Source of the DNA: Nicotiana tabacum
Lineage: Eukaryota; Streptophyta; Magnoliopsida; Solanales; Solanaceae
NCBI RefSeq assembly: GCF_000715075.1
Contig: NC_134084.1
Coordinates: forward strand, 96,824,411 to 96,888,410
Length of the DNA stretch: 64,000 nucleotides
Reading direction: 5' to 3'
Position 1 is the stretch's first letter, and every line of letters starts with the position of its first letter. The notes beneath the pieces were generated by a model. That model searched no databases and was not told the origin of the DNA. It saw nothing but the letters and a program-made list of their open reading frames with translations. Shown piece after piece: positions 34,540-47,579 of the stretch. Made by a program: the position numbers and the translations under genes.

Positions 34540-36040
34540 TTCTTTTTTTTTCAACACTGCTGAGGATAAAAGTGTTATCTTCTCGGGATAACGCTGTTGA
34601 GGATAACGTTGCTGGGGAATTTTATCCCTTCAAATCGATGCTTCATTCTTCTAGAAGCTGCTGGGGATGATAATGGCTTTTTGCTTTTCTGAGCACAAGT
34701 GTCATCCCTTTATTCTGTCTGCTGAGGAATACTTCCTCCATTGAAACTTATTATGTTGGGGCAACACTGGTTCAAACACCACTTCCCTTGAGACTGGTGT
34801 ATCTTTATTCTTCCTCGAATGGGTACCTGACTTCCAAAAAAATTTCCAAATAAAAGGAAAATTTTCTGCCCCAGTTTGACAGTCTCCCTTATGGCATGCA
34901 TTTCTGTCATCAATGCCATTTCCTTTACCTGTTTCAAATCAAACAAAATTTGTTAGTTTAAAACGTGGTAGTTGGTTGTGATACTCCTACTGGGATGGTA
35001 TTCCCTTTATCCTTCCTTGCTCTGCGTTCCACAACTTGTTGGGGATGATATTATTTGCTGGGGATAATCCCTTTCTGCTGGGGATATCCCTCTTCTTTTG
35101 TGGCATAGCTCGGAAATTGGCCTTTCCCCGACCTTTTAGTCTAGTATGAATTTCCCAAATCATGCTCACTGCTCTCCTTTCTTTGTTCACAGGCCTTGGC
35201 CTTGAGGTTTATAACCTTTGATTTCGGCAAGGGTATCCCTCTTGACACTCGTTGACGCTTTTGTCAATCTCTTTTTTTGCTGGGGATATCTTTCTTGACA
35301 CTGGCCTTGCGCTTGTTCCTTGCTGACTATACCACTTGGATGTACTAGTCAGATCTCTTCTTGCATAATTGGAAAGCTGATGGCCTATTTTGAAGTCATT
35401 TCCCACTGGTTCTGACCAAACAGACTCTACTGGGGAATTTTCTATGAAAGGAGAAAGATAAAAAGGAACAGAATAAAAGACAAAGGAAAAAGATGACTTT
35501 TTAACAAAAGAAACTATAAATAAAATCTATCAAACGCAGACACCGACTCTAATGGTCATGACATGCATATGTGGCCTATCCCCCATCTGATTCCCAATCT
35601 TATTCGACTTGTAGTGCCCGAAGGGTTTTCACTATCAAGCCTCTCTCATTTTGGGTTTTTCTCTCAGCTTTCATCGCCTTATGGTGTCCGTGAAGATTTT
35701 CACCGATAAGACTCTCTCATTTATATCACTTTCCAGCTGGGGATTTGGAGTGTTGCCGGTATGACTCTCTCTGCTGGAGATTAGAGTCCTTTCTGCTGTG
35801 GAACAGAATGTTATGTTCGCCGGTAAGACTCTCATTTGTTTGACTTGGCATCTTTTGCAGACTGGTCAGAAGGTCTTTCTTTGGACCGTAACGTGGTTTT
35901 TTTTTTTGGATAGGCTTAGAAAGAAAGAGTATTAAAGGCTCAAAAACAAATGAATTTGGGGTTCAAAATTATAACCTTCGAAATCATATTTGTTTATAAC
36001 AAGCGCAACCCTTGCCCCAGTTTCTTGCTTGGGGATTATT
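34540..36040. other. GCTGGGGAT-rich segment of int2
   Basis: Dispersed GCTGGGGAT(A/T) words on the plus strand, a T-rich stretch at 34525-34552, and TCTGCCCCAGTTT landmarks. Equivalent to 26560-28500, 44200-46130 and 55740-57990. Non-coding. Confidence 0.6.
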
Positions 36041-36122
36041 TATTATTATATTTTTTTTTAATTTTTTGTTACACTATGCACACCATGCACACTATGCACC
36101 CTATGACCGAGCCGTGAGGCGC

Positions 36123-36158
36123 CTACGTATCCTCTTTGAGGAATCAGGTCAAACGTAG
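36123..36158. other. Two-stem motif, class A (int2)
   Basis: Outer CTACGT (36123-36128) with ACGTAG (36153-36158). Inner CCTC (36131-36134) with GAGG (36138-36141). AATCA follows the inner stem. Confidence 0.75.
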
Positions 36159-37449
36159 TTCCCAATTCCTCTGTTTTCATTTGACTTTCTTTTGTTTTTT
36201 TTGTTATCATTTTTCTCTTCTTTTTTTTCGTTTTTTTTTTATTTTTTCTTTACCTTCCAGGCTCGTATTTCCTAGTCGTTGCTATTGATTCCGAACGAGG
36301 GGTATGAAAGAAAATAAATAAGGCTCAAAAGGGGTAACGAAGGATAAAGTGTTTAGGTAGCAGAACAAAATGCCTTCGTTATTCCAGTCTTTAAAACATG
36401 CCAAGTGCAAACAACACAATTGAACATAGATTTATAGTCTCTTCCGATGGTGCTGGACTTGACAATTGTGTTAAACACTTGCTTTTTCATTTGTCATTTC
36501 TAAAGCACTGCTGGGCGACACTCTCATTCTCATGAATGACCCTCATGCCAATTTGGAGAATCTTGCATTTAACGGTTTTCTTTATGTTTTACTTGCCCCA
36601 ATTCCACATGACTCGGGCTTCAAATAATCTCAAACCGTTCTTATTTCCTTTAAATGCTTTGATCACCTTCCCAGGGTTTTATGATCAACTTTTAAGATTA
36701 GGCCCAATATGTGCGCATGTCATGTCACGAGAATCAGCGCTGAACAAAAATGATAAAAGGATTAAACAAAAAGATGTCTGGAAACAATAAAAGACCGGCT
36801 TTTGTATTAGACTACCGGCGAAATGGTTTGAATAATAAAACAAACAAAACAACCAGAATAAAATCCTAACACAGCCTCGACAAAACTTAAACAAACTGAT
36901 ATGACAAACTGGAAAGATAAGAAGATTTGACACAAGACAATATTCGGATTACAAACCTAAGAATAATCCGGACAACAGAAATGACAACAAAATAAGCCAC
37001 CACAAGCTTCTCTCTTGCTAACCAAGAAACGGAGTGTCCTCCCATTTTATCAAAATTGGCATCTTAGCTACTGAGCTTTGCATCAATACTGCCAAGACCA
37101 TTATCATCTTTAATATCATCAACCTCCGTCAACAAGTCCCCAATAGGATTTGAGTGCTTCTGCTATCAGGCCTGACCCCCGCAAAGTGTGCATTATTATG
37201 TGCAGGTAAGAGATTCTGTGCGATGTTCTAGGTGTCATTACCACAAACCAACCACCTTCTTTCTTTGTGATTCAAAACAAAACAGGTTAGAATGGACTCA
37301 GTCGGTCCTCATTATTAACAACATCTTTTCCTTTTTTTCTTTTTTTTTCATTTTCTTTTTTTTTTGATTTTTTTCATTCTTTTTTTGTTTTGTTTTTGTT
37401 TTTCATTTTTTTCATTTTTTTTGTTGTGGTCGAATCTTATGGAGATTGC

Positions 37450-37488
37450 CTACATATCATGACCCCGTATGAATCAGACCTTGCGTAG
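37450..37488. other. Two-stem motif, class B (int2)
   Basis: Outer CTAC (37450-37453) with GTAG (37485-37488). Inner TCAT with ATGA plus a G-T pair. This copy has CTACATA where int3 has CTACGTA, so its outer stem is shorter. Confidence 0.65.
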
Positions 37489-37951
37489 TTCGGACCAATA
37501 AAAGATAAACAATACTAAACACATTTTTTTTCAATTTAAAACAAACTGGGTTTCAAAGGTTTGAAGATGACCTACAAACTCGAAAATCAAACAACCCACA
37601 TATTCTAATTAAAGATTTATAACCTCGAAATAAAAAGGACAGCTTCCTTTCCCCGTTTGACAAACGCAACAAAACGGCTATTTTTGCAAATGTGGCCCCT
37701 TCCAAATCTCACATGAATTTTGAGGCCGGGGAGGATTATTTTGACACTTTACAAACTTGTCACTTCTTTTACGAAAATAGCCTTTCGACAATTAAAAGAT
37801 ACTCTAAGGCTATTTCGGCAAGAACGGTTTAAGACGCGGCCGAAGCTGGCTCGGCTTATTATGACAAAATTCAAACGGTATTCACCTGACCGCCGACTCT
37901 TTGTTTTTTTTTCTTTTAAAATTATAATAAAAACCTGGTGTTGCAAACACG

Positions 37952-38300
37952 GCCCTTCAGCACCTCGGGGACGAAGATTTATAGGGCTGTGTGGGTCAAC
38001 TAGACCAAAAATCCTAAACATGACCCAAAAGTGGCTGTTTATGCAAAGTCAGCCTTCCGGCGTTCCTTTCGGGAACATTCGGCTATTTATGACATAACAA
38101 CATCACCTGACTTATTTATGACTCTTTTTATCGTTTTTCAAATTAGAAAACCAATATTGCAAACACGGCCTTTCAACGTCTCGGGGACGAAGATTTTTAA
38201 GGTTGTGTGGGTCAACTGGACCAAATCTTAAATATGACCCAAAAGTGGCTGTTTATAAAAAGTCAGCCTTCCGGCGTCCCCTTCGGGAACATTCGGCTAT
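37952..38300. repeat. Tandem duplication of about 205 bp in int2
   Basis: The block from TTGCAAACACGGCC to GGGAACATTCGGCTAT occurs at 37952-38087 and again at 38157-38300. int3 (from about 48032) and int4 (from about 59816) have it once. The two copies differ at several sites, so the duplication is not recent. Confidence 0.8.
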
Positions 38301-38533
38301 GTCTTGATAAAACAACGTCACCCGACTTCTTAGTTTTTCTCTCTCTTAAATATTCAGCTCTTTTTTTTCTCTGTTTGTGTTTTTCTGTTCTGTCTATCTG
38401 TTCTTTTTTTTTTCTCTTCCAGATTTGTTCTCTCTATTTCTGTATTCTTCTCTCTGTCAGATTTTTTCCTCTCTATCTGTATTCTGTTCTGTCCGTCGTC
38501 TGTTCTCCCCAAAATCTGATTTCAAGACCTCTA

Positions 38534-38539
38534 CTTATA
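38534..38539 (-). promoter_or_regulatory. TATA box of LTR3
   Basis: Minus TATAAG within GAGATATAAGTAGAGG. Confidence 0.6.
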
Positions 38540-40386
38540 TCTCATCCCATAAATCTTTTAATCAATTAAAATCAACCCATTTTCTCTACCAAACCCATTA
38601 TCTTCCCACTCATCCCCATTACATTAAATCAATATATCACACCACCCCATTATATTTTGTCCTCCATGCCTAACATAAACAAATACAAGATTCCCCCACA
38701 CTAAGATTTGTCGTGTCCCCCCTTTATATTAAATAACTATATCACAACCCACCCCATTTCATTTTGTCCCCCATGCTTCACATAAAAAATTACAAAATGT
38801 ACAATTCCTAAACTACCCCTCCGACCTTACTGAAATTACCAAACTACCCCTGAACGTACTACAAATTACCAAACTACCCCATCAGCTATAACAAATCAAT
38901 TAGTCACACTCAACCAAAATATAGCCAATATGACCAATTTCTACACAAATTCAAACAACAAATCACATGAACATGATTTCTTCAACATTTCAACAACAAA
39001 TCATATGAACACAAATTGAACAACAAAGAACAACTAAAATTTGATTGAACAATATTTTTTAGCAACAAACAATCCTATTTTCAGATTCAACAACAACAAT
39101 CAAACAAGTATATTTAGATTTCCAAATTCAATAATATTGAACTTAAAATCAACTCTAACAACATTACAACAAACAATTCCTATATTAAACTTAAACAAGA
39201 TTATGAGACAAATTTAAGAAATAATCATAAATGATAAACAAGAAATCAAACTATACAAATTTCGGATTCAAGAACAATCAAACAAAGTATGAACATGAAT
39301 GAGTCTATTTTAACACAACAAACATGACGGATTAAATGATTAAACCAACATTAATAATTTCTGGAAAATATATAACAACATGAAACAAATTGAAGAAATA
39401 ATCAATTAAATTTCAATTTGAATCTAACAAACATCAAACTAACAAATTCTTACCTAAACCATAAAACAAACATGAAATAAACATGAAAAACCACTAATTA
39501 AATTTCCATTTGAAATCTGAAAATTAATTCAACAAAACATATGAACATGAACAAAACCAAAAATCAAATATCTACCGATTTTAGATTCGAGAAATATCAA
39601 AACGAAACACGGACAAAAATAAAACTCAAAATCTACTAACCAGATCGACATGGAATATGTACGGACTGTTTCGACAAACCTCGACCAAACAACCATGTCA
39701 TTCCGGATTTTGACGAAGCATTCATGTACAAAGAATGAAGCAACAACAGAAGCAATACCTCGACCAAACAACTCGTCATGTAAAGCTCGACGAAGGATCT
39801 CAATTCGACGAAAAACCCTCGAACTTTGCCGGACTTTAACCGGACTGCCTTGCGTCATCAACAACAGTACGATGGTGAGCAACAAACATGACTCATGGAG
39901 TCGTCAACGACAGTACGCAGCAGTGAAGCGTCTAAAGCAGACGTAGCTTGACGCCGAAATAGGAGCAGTGAAGCGACGCCGCGTCCATGGCTGGAGCTCG
40001 GGAGCTTGACCACCAAACTCGAAGTCGACGAAACGAAGAAGATGAAGCAGAAAGATCGATCATGGGGCAGCTGCGGGCAGCATGGAGGAGCTGGAAGGAG
40101 GGGTCATTTGCAGTGGGGTTTCCACCATGGGAGGGCAGCTATGGCGATGGGTTGACGAGGGTAGTGACAGCAGGAGGGTGTCGAGCTTGAAGCGGACGAC
40201 GAAGCTAGACGATGAGGCTGGACGATGCAGCAACGATAGCTGCTGCTTGATGGGGAATGAAGGGTCGTTTGGGCAAGATGGTGAGGCTACTGGAGGTGGG
40301 CGATGACGAAGACAAAGAAGAAGATGAAGCAGTAGCAGTAGCGCGAGCAGCAGGTGGACTGTTGGGACGTGAAGTTGAGGACTGGC

Positions 40387-40611
40387 TCAGCAGTAGAAAC
40401 GACGATGGTGAAAGGGAGTCGACGGACTGGTCGTTGATGACGAAGACGCAGCAGTGGCGACCATGGTTGTCGAGTTCGAGCTTGAAGGTGGTTGTGTGGT
40501 TTTAATGGAGGACGGGGGGGTCGTTTGGACGCGAGGGTGTTTGTGTGGACGAAGAAGAAAGTAAAGGGAAGCCATGGGAGGTGTTTTTGAGTTTGGGGAA
40601 GAAGAAGCCAA
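40387..40611 (-). other. Ser/Thr/Pro-rich open frame (74 codons) in U3 of LTR3
   Basis: It starts MASSSPNSKTPPMASLYF and ends by frameshift relative to LTR5, where a one-base difference lets the same frame run to 157 codons. The telo-box is at 40644-40652. The partner palindrome near 40740 is broken by one base (GACCTAGT). Function unknown. Confidence 0.3.
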
Positions 40612-41413
40612 AATGGGGGGGGGGGGGATCCTTTCTTAGTTTTTTAGGGTTTTGGTTTTTTTATTTTTTGTTTTGTTTTGTGTTTGGACAAAAAATGAAG
40701 AATGAAAATGAAGAGGGGGAGTTGGGTTGTTGGTACTGGACTGGGTCGACCTAGTTCGAAATGGACTGGGTCGTTTGGGAAGATTGGGCCATTTTTTGGG
40801 CCTGTGGCTTGAAATCGAAGAAGAGGTCCAATTCCGACTTTCTTTATATTTTCGCTCTCTTTTCTTCTTTTATTTTTCTAAAACTAAAAAATACTTAAAC
40901 TATTATTTAAGAACTAAATTAAGTTATAAAAGCGCAAATTAACTCCCAATAACAATTAACGCACAATTAAGTAATAATTAAGCATAAAATTGTATATTTG
41001 GACATTAAATGCTAAAAATGCAAACGATGCCTATTTTTGTAATTTTTATTTTTTGTAAACAAACTTAATTACTAACAAATTGTAGAATTAAATCCTACAT
41101 GCAAAATGCGACATATTTTTGTATTTTTTATTAATTTAGCAAATAAACATGCACAGACAAATACAAATAATTATTTAAAATATCACAAAATATCACAAAA
41201 TTGCACACCAAGGAAAATTATTTTATTTTTTGAATTTTTTGGGAGTAATTCTCATATAGGGCAAAAATCACGTGCTTACAACTGCCCCTCTTTGCCCGAA
41301 GACACGAAGGGTTTTCGTGCAAAGATAAAGCGAGCGATTTTTGCCCATCCGAGTACTCCGTGTGAAGCATTTTTTTGAAAAAGATTTGACCGAACCTTTG
41401 CTTCAGAGGTTTC

Positions 41414-41452
41414 CTACATATCCTGGGCTAAACAGGAATTAGGTCAATGTAG
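41414..41452. other. Two-stem motif, class D (int3)
   Basis: As in int1, with one change outside the stems (AATTA instead of AATCA). Confidence 0.7.
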
Positions 41453-41796
41453 TTCGGGAAGTTTTTGGTAGCTGGGACTACCGTAGGACTGCAATGTTAC
41501 TGTTGTTGCATGCTATTACCACTGCTTACCGATCTCCTTGTTACACCGTGCTTAAAAGAAAATAAGAAGCTAGGCTAGACTGCAATTTGTTCTTGTTGCC
41601 TAGCTTTCTTGTTTGCTTGCATTTCTTCCGGTGCTTTTCTTCTGATGCTTTTCTTCCTTTTGACACATGCACTTGAGTTTGTTCTGGGACTTCTTGTTGC
41701 AACCTTCTGCTTCCCGGTGCTGGGGATTTTTATTGTTTCCTGCTGGGGATTCCTGTTGTAACCCTCTGTTTTATTGTCCTCTGACTTGATCTTGAA

Positions 41797-42325
41797 ATGT
41801 ATGTCTCTGTTGTATGGGCGGGCTCCCAACTTCAATACTTGAAATGAAAAACTGAAATGTATGCTTCTGTTATCTGGGTGGGCTCCCAACTTCAACGCTT
41901 GAAATGTAAAGACTGAAATGTATGCCTCTGTTCTATGGGCGGGCTCCCAACTTCAACACTTCAAATGAAAAGACTGAAATGTATGCCTCTGTTCTATGGG
42001 CGGGCTCCCAACTTCAACACTTGGAATAAAAAGACTGAAATGTATGCCTCTATTCTATGGGCGGGCTCCCAACTTCAACACTTTGAATAAAAAGACTGAA
42101 ATGTATGCCTCTGTTCTATGGGCGGGCTCCCAACTTCAACACTTGAAATAAAAAGACTGAATTGTATGCCTCTGTTCTATGGGCAGACTCCCAACTTCAA
42201 CACTTGGAATGAAAAGACTGAAATGTATGCCTCTGTTCTATGGGCGGGCTCCCAACTCCAACACTTGAAATGAAAAGACTGAAATGTATGCCTCTGTTCT
42301 ATGGGCGGGCTCCCAACTCCAACAC
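41797..42325. repeat. 61-bp minisatellite in int3, 9 units
   Basis: Mostly the CAC-loop, TTCTATGGGCGGG type, in contrast with int2 and int4, where the CGC-loop type dominates. Confidence 0.92.
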
Positions 42326-42334
42326 CAACTTTAA

Positions 42335-43230
42335 AAATAAACGTCATTCCTCTCTTCAGGCGGGCTCCTGACTTCAACCAATAAATCGCCATTCTATTAT
42401 TCAGGGGGGCTCCTGACTTCAACCAATACTTGAACTGTGTGTCTCCGTTCTTCAGGCGGACTCCTGATTGTTATATTTAAAATTGAATGTCTCTATTCTC
42501 CAGGCGGACTCCTGACTTTTGAAATTTAAACTGTATGTCTCCGTTCTTCAGGCAGACTCCTGACGTCAAACTTGAAAAGTATGTCTCTGTTCTCCAGGTG
42601 GACTCCTGATTGCTAAATTTGAAATTGAATGTCTCTATTCTCCAGGCGGACTCCTGATTACTAAATTTGAAATTGAATGTCTCTATTCTCCAGGCGGACT
42701 CCTACTGTCAAACTTGAAAAGTATGTCTCTGTTCTCCAGGCGGACTCCTGATTGCTAAATTTAAAATTGAATGTCTCTATTCTCCAGGCGGACTCCTGAC
42801 TTTTAAAATTTAAACTGTATGTCTCCGTTCTTCAGGCGGACTCCTGACATCAAACTTGAAAAGTATGTCTCTGTTCTCCAGGCGGACTCCTGATTGCTAA
42901 ATTTGAAATTTGAATGTCTCTATTCTCCAGGCGGACTCCTGACATCAAACTTGAAAAGTATGTCTCTGTTCTTCAGGCAGACTCCTGCCGTCAAACTTGA
43001 AAAGTATGTCTCTGTTCTCCAGGCGGACTCCTGATTGCTAAATTTGAAATTTGAATGTCTCTATTCTCCAGGTGGACTCCTGACTTTTGAAATTTAAACT
43101 GTATGTCTCCGTTCTTCAGGTAGACTCCTGACGTCAAACTTGAAAAGTATGTCTCTGTTCTCCAGGAGGAGTCCTGATTGCTAAATTTGAAATTTGAATG
43201 TCTTTATTCTCCAGGCGAACTCCTGATTTC
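42335..43230. repeat. 48-bp minisatellite in int3, about 19 units
   Basis: At least two alternating unit types: GATTGCTAAATTTGAAATTG and a shorter GACGTCAAACTTGAAAAG type, both ending TCTCTNTTCTCCAGGCGGAC. Their order suggests amplification of blocks of two or three units. Confidence 0.88.
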
Positions 43231-43235
43231 AACAA

Positions 43236-44190
43236 CAACTTAGGAGGAAATGCCTCTCCTATGGGTAAAATAAACTTAGGAGGAAATGCCTCTCCTATGG
43301 GTAAGACTAAACTTAGGAGGAAATGCATCTCCTATGGGGTGAAACTAAAACAAACTTAGGAGGAAATGCATCTCCTATGGGTGAAACTAAAACAAACTTA
43401 GGAGGAAATGCATCTCCTATGGGTAAAACTAAACGTAGGAGGAAATGCGTCTCCTATGGGTAAAAACAAACTTAGGAGGAAATGCCTCTCCTATGGGTGA
43501 AACTAAACTTAGGAGGAAATGCCTCTCCTATGGGTGAAACTAAACTTAGGAGGAAATGCATCTCCTATGAGTGAAACTAAACTTAGGAGGAAATGCATCT
43601 CCTATGGGTGAAACTAAACTTAGGAGGAAATGCATCTCCTATGAGTCAAAGTAAACTTAGGAGGAAATGCGTCTCCTATGGGTAAAACTAAACTTAGGAG
43701 GAAATGCCTCTCCTATGGGTGAAACTAAACTTAGGAGGAAATGCATCTCCTATGGGTGAAACTAAAACAAACTTAGGAGGAAATGCATCTCCTATGGGTG
43801 AAACTAAACTTAGGAGGAAATGCATCTCCTATGGGTGAAACTAAAACAAACTTAGGAGGAAATGCATCTCCTATGGGTGAAACTAAACTTAGGAGGAAAT
43901 GCGTCTCCTATGGGTAAAAACTAAACTTAGGAGGAAATGCCTCTCCTATGGGTGAAACTAAACTTAGGAGGAAATGCCTCTCCTATGGGTAAAAACAAAC
44001 TTTGGAGGAAATGCATATCCTATGGGGTGAAACTAAAACAAACTTAGGAGGAAATGCCTCTCCTATGGGTAAAAGTAAACTTAGGAGGAAATGCATCTCC
44101 TATGGGGTGAAACTAAAACAAACTTAGGAGGAAATGCATCTCCTATGGGTAAAAACTAAACTTAGGAGGAAATGCGTCTCCTATGGGTGA
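43236..44190. repeat. 36-37-bp minisatellite in int3, 25 units
   Basis: Same unit as in int1. Spacers alternate between GAAACTAA and GAAACTAAAACAA, giving 37 and 42-45 bp periods. Confidence 0.92.
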
Positions 44191-44199
44191 ACCATTTCC

Positions 44200-46130
44200 T
44201 TCTTCCTGAATTATTTACTTACCTGTGTTATCTTCCCTCGAAACTGCTGGGGATTATTTTGATGGGGATGACTTTTCCTTTTCTTCCTTACCCACTCTGG
44301 TTTGCGCGAAACTCTGTCGAGGATGCTTCTACATCTCGATGATTCACTGGGGATAACACTGCTGTGGATAACTCTGCTAAGTAAATATGTTATCTTACTC
44401 CTTCCAAAATTACTTCCTTTTGAGTAGGATGTTTCATTCCTCTACAAACTACTTCCCCCTTTTTTTTTTTTTCTTTCTTTTTTTTTCTTTTTTTTTACAT
44501 AGCTTCTTCCTTCGAAGACTAACTCCCTTACGACTCGTTTTGCCTTTCCCCGAAAGGAACCGCTGAGGATACCGATTTTCACTAAACTTGTGTTGGACTC
44601 CTCGAGACTGTTGGGGATAACACTGTTGGGGAATTATTTACTTATCTGTTGGGGGATAAAATGTTATCAGCTGGGGATAACACTGTCAAGGATAACACCG
44701 CTGGGGGATTTTGATTCCTTCAGAACTAGTGCTTCACTCTTCGAAAGGCTGTTGGGAATGATACTGGCCTTTTGCTTTTCTGAGCACAAGCTTCATCCCT
44801 TTGTTCTGTCTGCTAGGGAACAACTTCCTCCATTGAAACTTATTATGTTGGGGGCAACACTGGTTCAGAGACCACTTCCCTTGAGACTGGTGTTATCTTT
44901 ATTCTTCCTCGAATGGGTACCTGACTTCCAGAAAATTTTCTAAATGAAAGGAAAATTTTCTGCCCCAGTTTGACAATATCCCTTGTGGCATGCATTTCTG
45001 GTATCAATGTCATTTCCTTTACCTGTTTCAAATCAAACAAAATTTGTTAGTTTAAAACGTGGTGGTTGGTTGTGATACTCCTACTGGGATGGTTTTCCCT
45101 TTCTTCTTCCTTGCTGTGTGTTCCACAACTTGTTGGGGATGATATTATTTGCTGGGGATAATCCCTTTCTGCTGGGGATATCCTTCTTCTTTTGTGGCAT
45201 AGCTCGGAAACTGGCATTTCCACGACCTTTTAGTCTCGCATGAATTTCCCAAATCATGCTCATTGCTCTCCTTGATTTGTCCACGGGCCTTGGCCTTGAG
45301 GTTTATAACCTTTGATTTCGGCAAGGGTATCCCTCTTGACACTCGTCAATCCTTTTGTCAATTCCCTTTTGCTGGGGATATCTTTCTTGACACTGGCCTT
45401 GCGCTCGTTCCTTGCTGACTATACCACTTGGATGTACTAGCCAGATCTCATCTTGCATAATTGGAAAGCTGATGGCCTATTTTGAAGTCATTTCCCGCTG
45501 GTTCTGACCAAACAGACTCTACTGGGGAATTTTTCTATGAAAGGAGAAAGATAAAAAGGAACATAATAAAAGACAAAGGAAAATGATGACTTTTTAACAA
45601 AGGAAACTATAAATAAAAAAACCTATCAAACGCAGACACCGACTCTAATGGTCATGACATGTATATGTGGCCTATCCCCCATCTGATTCCCAATCTTATT
45701 CGACTTGTAGTGCCCGAAGGGTTTTCACTATCAAGCCTCTCTCATTTTGGGTTTTTCTCTCAGCTTTCATCGCCTTATGGTGTCCGTGAACATTTTCATC
45801 GATAAAACTCTCTCATTTATATCACTTTCCAGCTGGGGATTTGGAGTGTTGCCGGTATGACTCTCTCTGCTGGAGATTAGAGTCCTTTCTGCTGTGGAAC
45901 AGAATGTTATGTTCGCCGGTAAGACTCTCATTTGTCTGACTTGGCATCTTTTGCAGACTGGTCAGAAGGTCTTTCTTTGGACCGTAATGTGGGTTTTTTG
46001 GATAGGCTTAGAAATAAAGGGTATTAAAGGCTCAAAAAACAAAAAAAATTTGGGGTTCAAAATTACAACCTTCGAAATCATATTTGTTTACAACAAGCGC
46101 AACCCTTGCCCCAGTTTCTTGCTTGGGGAT
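44200..46130. other. GCTGGGGAT-rich segment of int3
   Basis: Collinear with the same segment in int1, int2 and int4. It includes the uninverted 130-bp block near 44247. Non-coding; open frames here are short and antisense to the element. Confidence 0.6.
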
Positions 46131-46198
46131 TATTTATTATTATATTTTTTTAAATATTTTTTTTACACCATATACACTGTGACCGAGCCGTGAGGCGC

Positions 46199-46234
46199 CT
46201 ACGTATCCTCTTTGAGGAATCAGGTCAAACGTAG
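46199..46234. other. Two-stem motif, class A (int3)
   Basis: CTACGT (46199-46204) pairs with ACGTAG (46229-46234); inner CCTC/GAGG with a three-base loop. Confidence 0.75.
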
Positions 46235-47540
46235 TTCCCAATTGCTCTGTTTTCATTTGACTTTCTTTTGTTTTTTTTTTGTTATTATTTTTCTCTTCTT
46301 CTTTTTTTCGTTTTTTTTTATTTTTTTTCTTTACCTTCCAGGCTCGTATTTCCTAGTCGTTGCTATTGATTCCGAACGAGGGGTATGAAAGAAAATAAAT
46401 AAGGCTCAAAGGGGGGTAACGAAGGATAAAGTGTTTAGATAGCAGAACAAAATGCCTTCGTCATTCCAGTCTTCAAAACATGTCAAGTGCAAACAACACA
46501 ATTGATCATAGATTTATAGTCTCTTCCGATGGTGCTGGACTTGACAATTATGTTAAACACTTGCTTTTTCATTTGTCATTTCTAAAGCACCGTTGGGCGA
46601 CACTCTCACTCTCATGAACAACCCTCATGCCAATTTGGCGAATCTTGCATTTAACGATTTTCTTTATGTTTTACTTGCCCTAGTTCCACATGACTCGGGC
46701 TTCAAATAATCTCAAACCGTTCTTATTTCCTTTAAATGTTCTGATTGCCTTTCCGGGGTTTTATGATTAACTTTAAAGACTAGGCCCAAACTGTGTGCGC
46801 ATGTCATGTTACTAGAATCGGCGCTGAACAAAATGATAAAAGGACTAAACAAAAAGATGTCTGGAAACAATAAAAGACCGACTTTTGTATTAGACTACCG
46901 GCGAAATGGTTTGAATAACAAAACAAACAAAAAAACCAGAATAAAATCCTAACACAGCCTCGACAAAACTTAAACAAACTGATATGACAAACTGGAAAGA
47001 TAAGAAGGTTTGACATAAGACAATATTCGGATTACAACCCTAAGAATAATCCGGACAACAGAAATGACAACAAAATAAACCACCACAAGCTTCTCTCTTG
47101 CTAACCAAGGAACGGAGCGTCCTCCCACTTTATCAAAATTGGCATCTTAGCCACTGAGCGTTCGCATCAATACTGCCAAGACCATTATCAGCTTTAATAT
47201 CATCAACCTCCGTCAACAAGTCCCTAATAGGATTCGAGTGCTTCTGTTATTAGACCCGATTCCCGCAAAGTGTGTATCATGAGGTGCAAGTAAAGGATTC
47301 TGCGCGATATTCTGGGTGTCATTGTTCGGCTTACCACAAACCAACCACCTTCTTTCTTTGTGATTCGAAACAACAGGTTAAAATGGACTCAGTCGGTCCC
47401 CATTATTAATAACATTTTTTTTCATTTTTTTTTCTTTTTCTTTTTTTTTTTCGATTTTTTTCATTCATTTTTTCTTTTCTTTTCCTTTTTTTTCATTTTT
47501 TGTTTTCATTTTTGTTGTGGTCGAATCTTATGGAGATTGC

Positions 47541-47579
47541 CTACGTATCATGACCCCGCATGAATCAGACCTTGCGTAG
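47541..47579. other. Two-stem motif, class B (int3)
   Basis: CTACG (47541-47545) pairs with CGTAG (47575-47579). Inner TCATG (47548-47552) pairs with CATGA (47559-47563). Confidence 0.75.

Larger units (their letters stand above)
32879..38331 (-). mobile_element. int2: internal domain, 5' part deleted
   Basis: It starts with a polypurine tract (minus AAAAGAGGGCCAGC) and the adjoining hairpin (32901-32906 with 32912-32917). It is collinear with int3 except that it has no 36-37-bp array. It stops at CCCGACTTCTT, where int3 continues for another 1.1 kb to its primer site. No coding sequence is present. Confidence 0.8.
38332..41280 (-). mobile_element. LTR3, truncated (about 2.95 kb left of about 4.3)
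   Basis: It lacks the R-U5 end and primer site: the sequence jumps from internal CCCGACTTCTT directly to LTR TTTTTCTCTCTCTTAAATATT. By comparison with LTR4 and int3 about 2.5 kb is missing. The rest closely matches LTR4 and LTR5. The sense start TGTAAGCACGTG is at 41280, next to the int3 polypurine tract. Confidence 0.85.

Noticed and set aside
36685..36933. 82-codon minus-strand opening that recurs in int3 (46804) and int4 (58587)
   Set aside because: It recurs only because the internal domains are copies. Length and C-terminus differ, and there is no recognisable domain.
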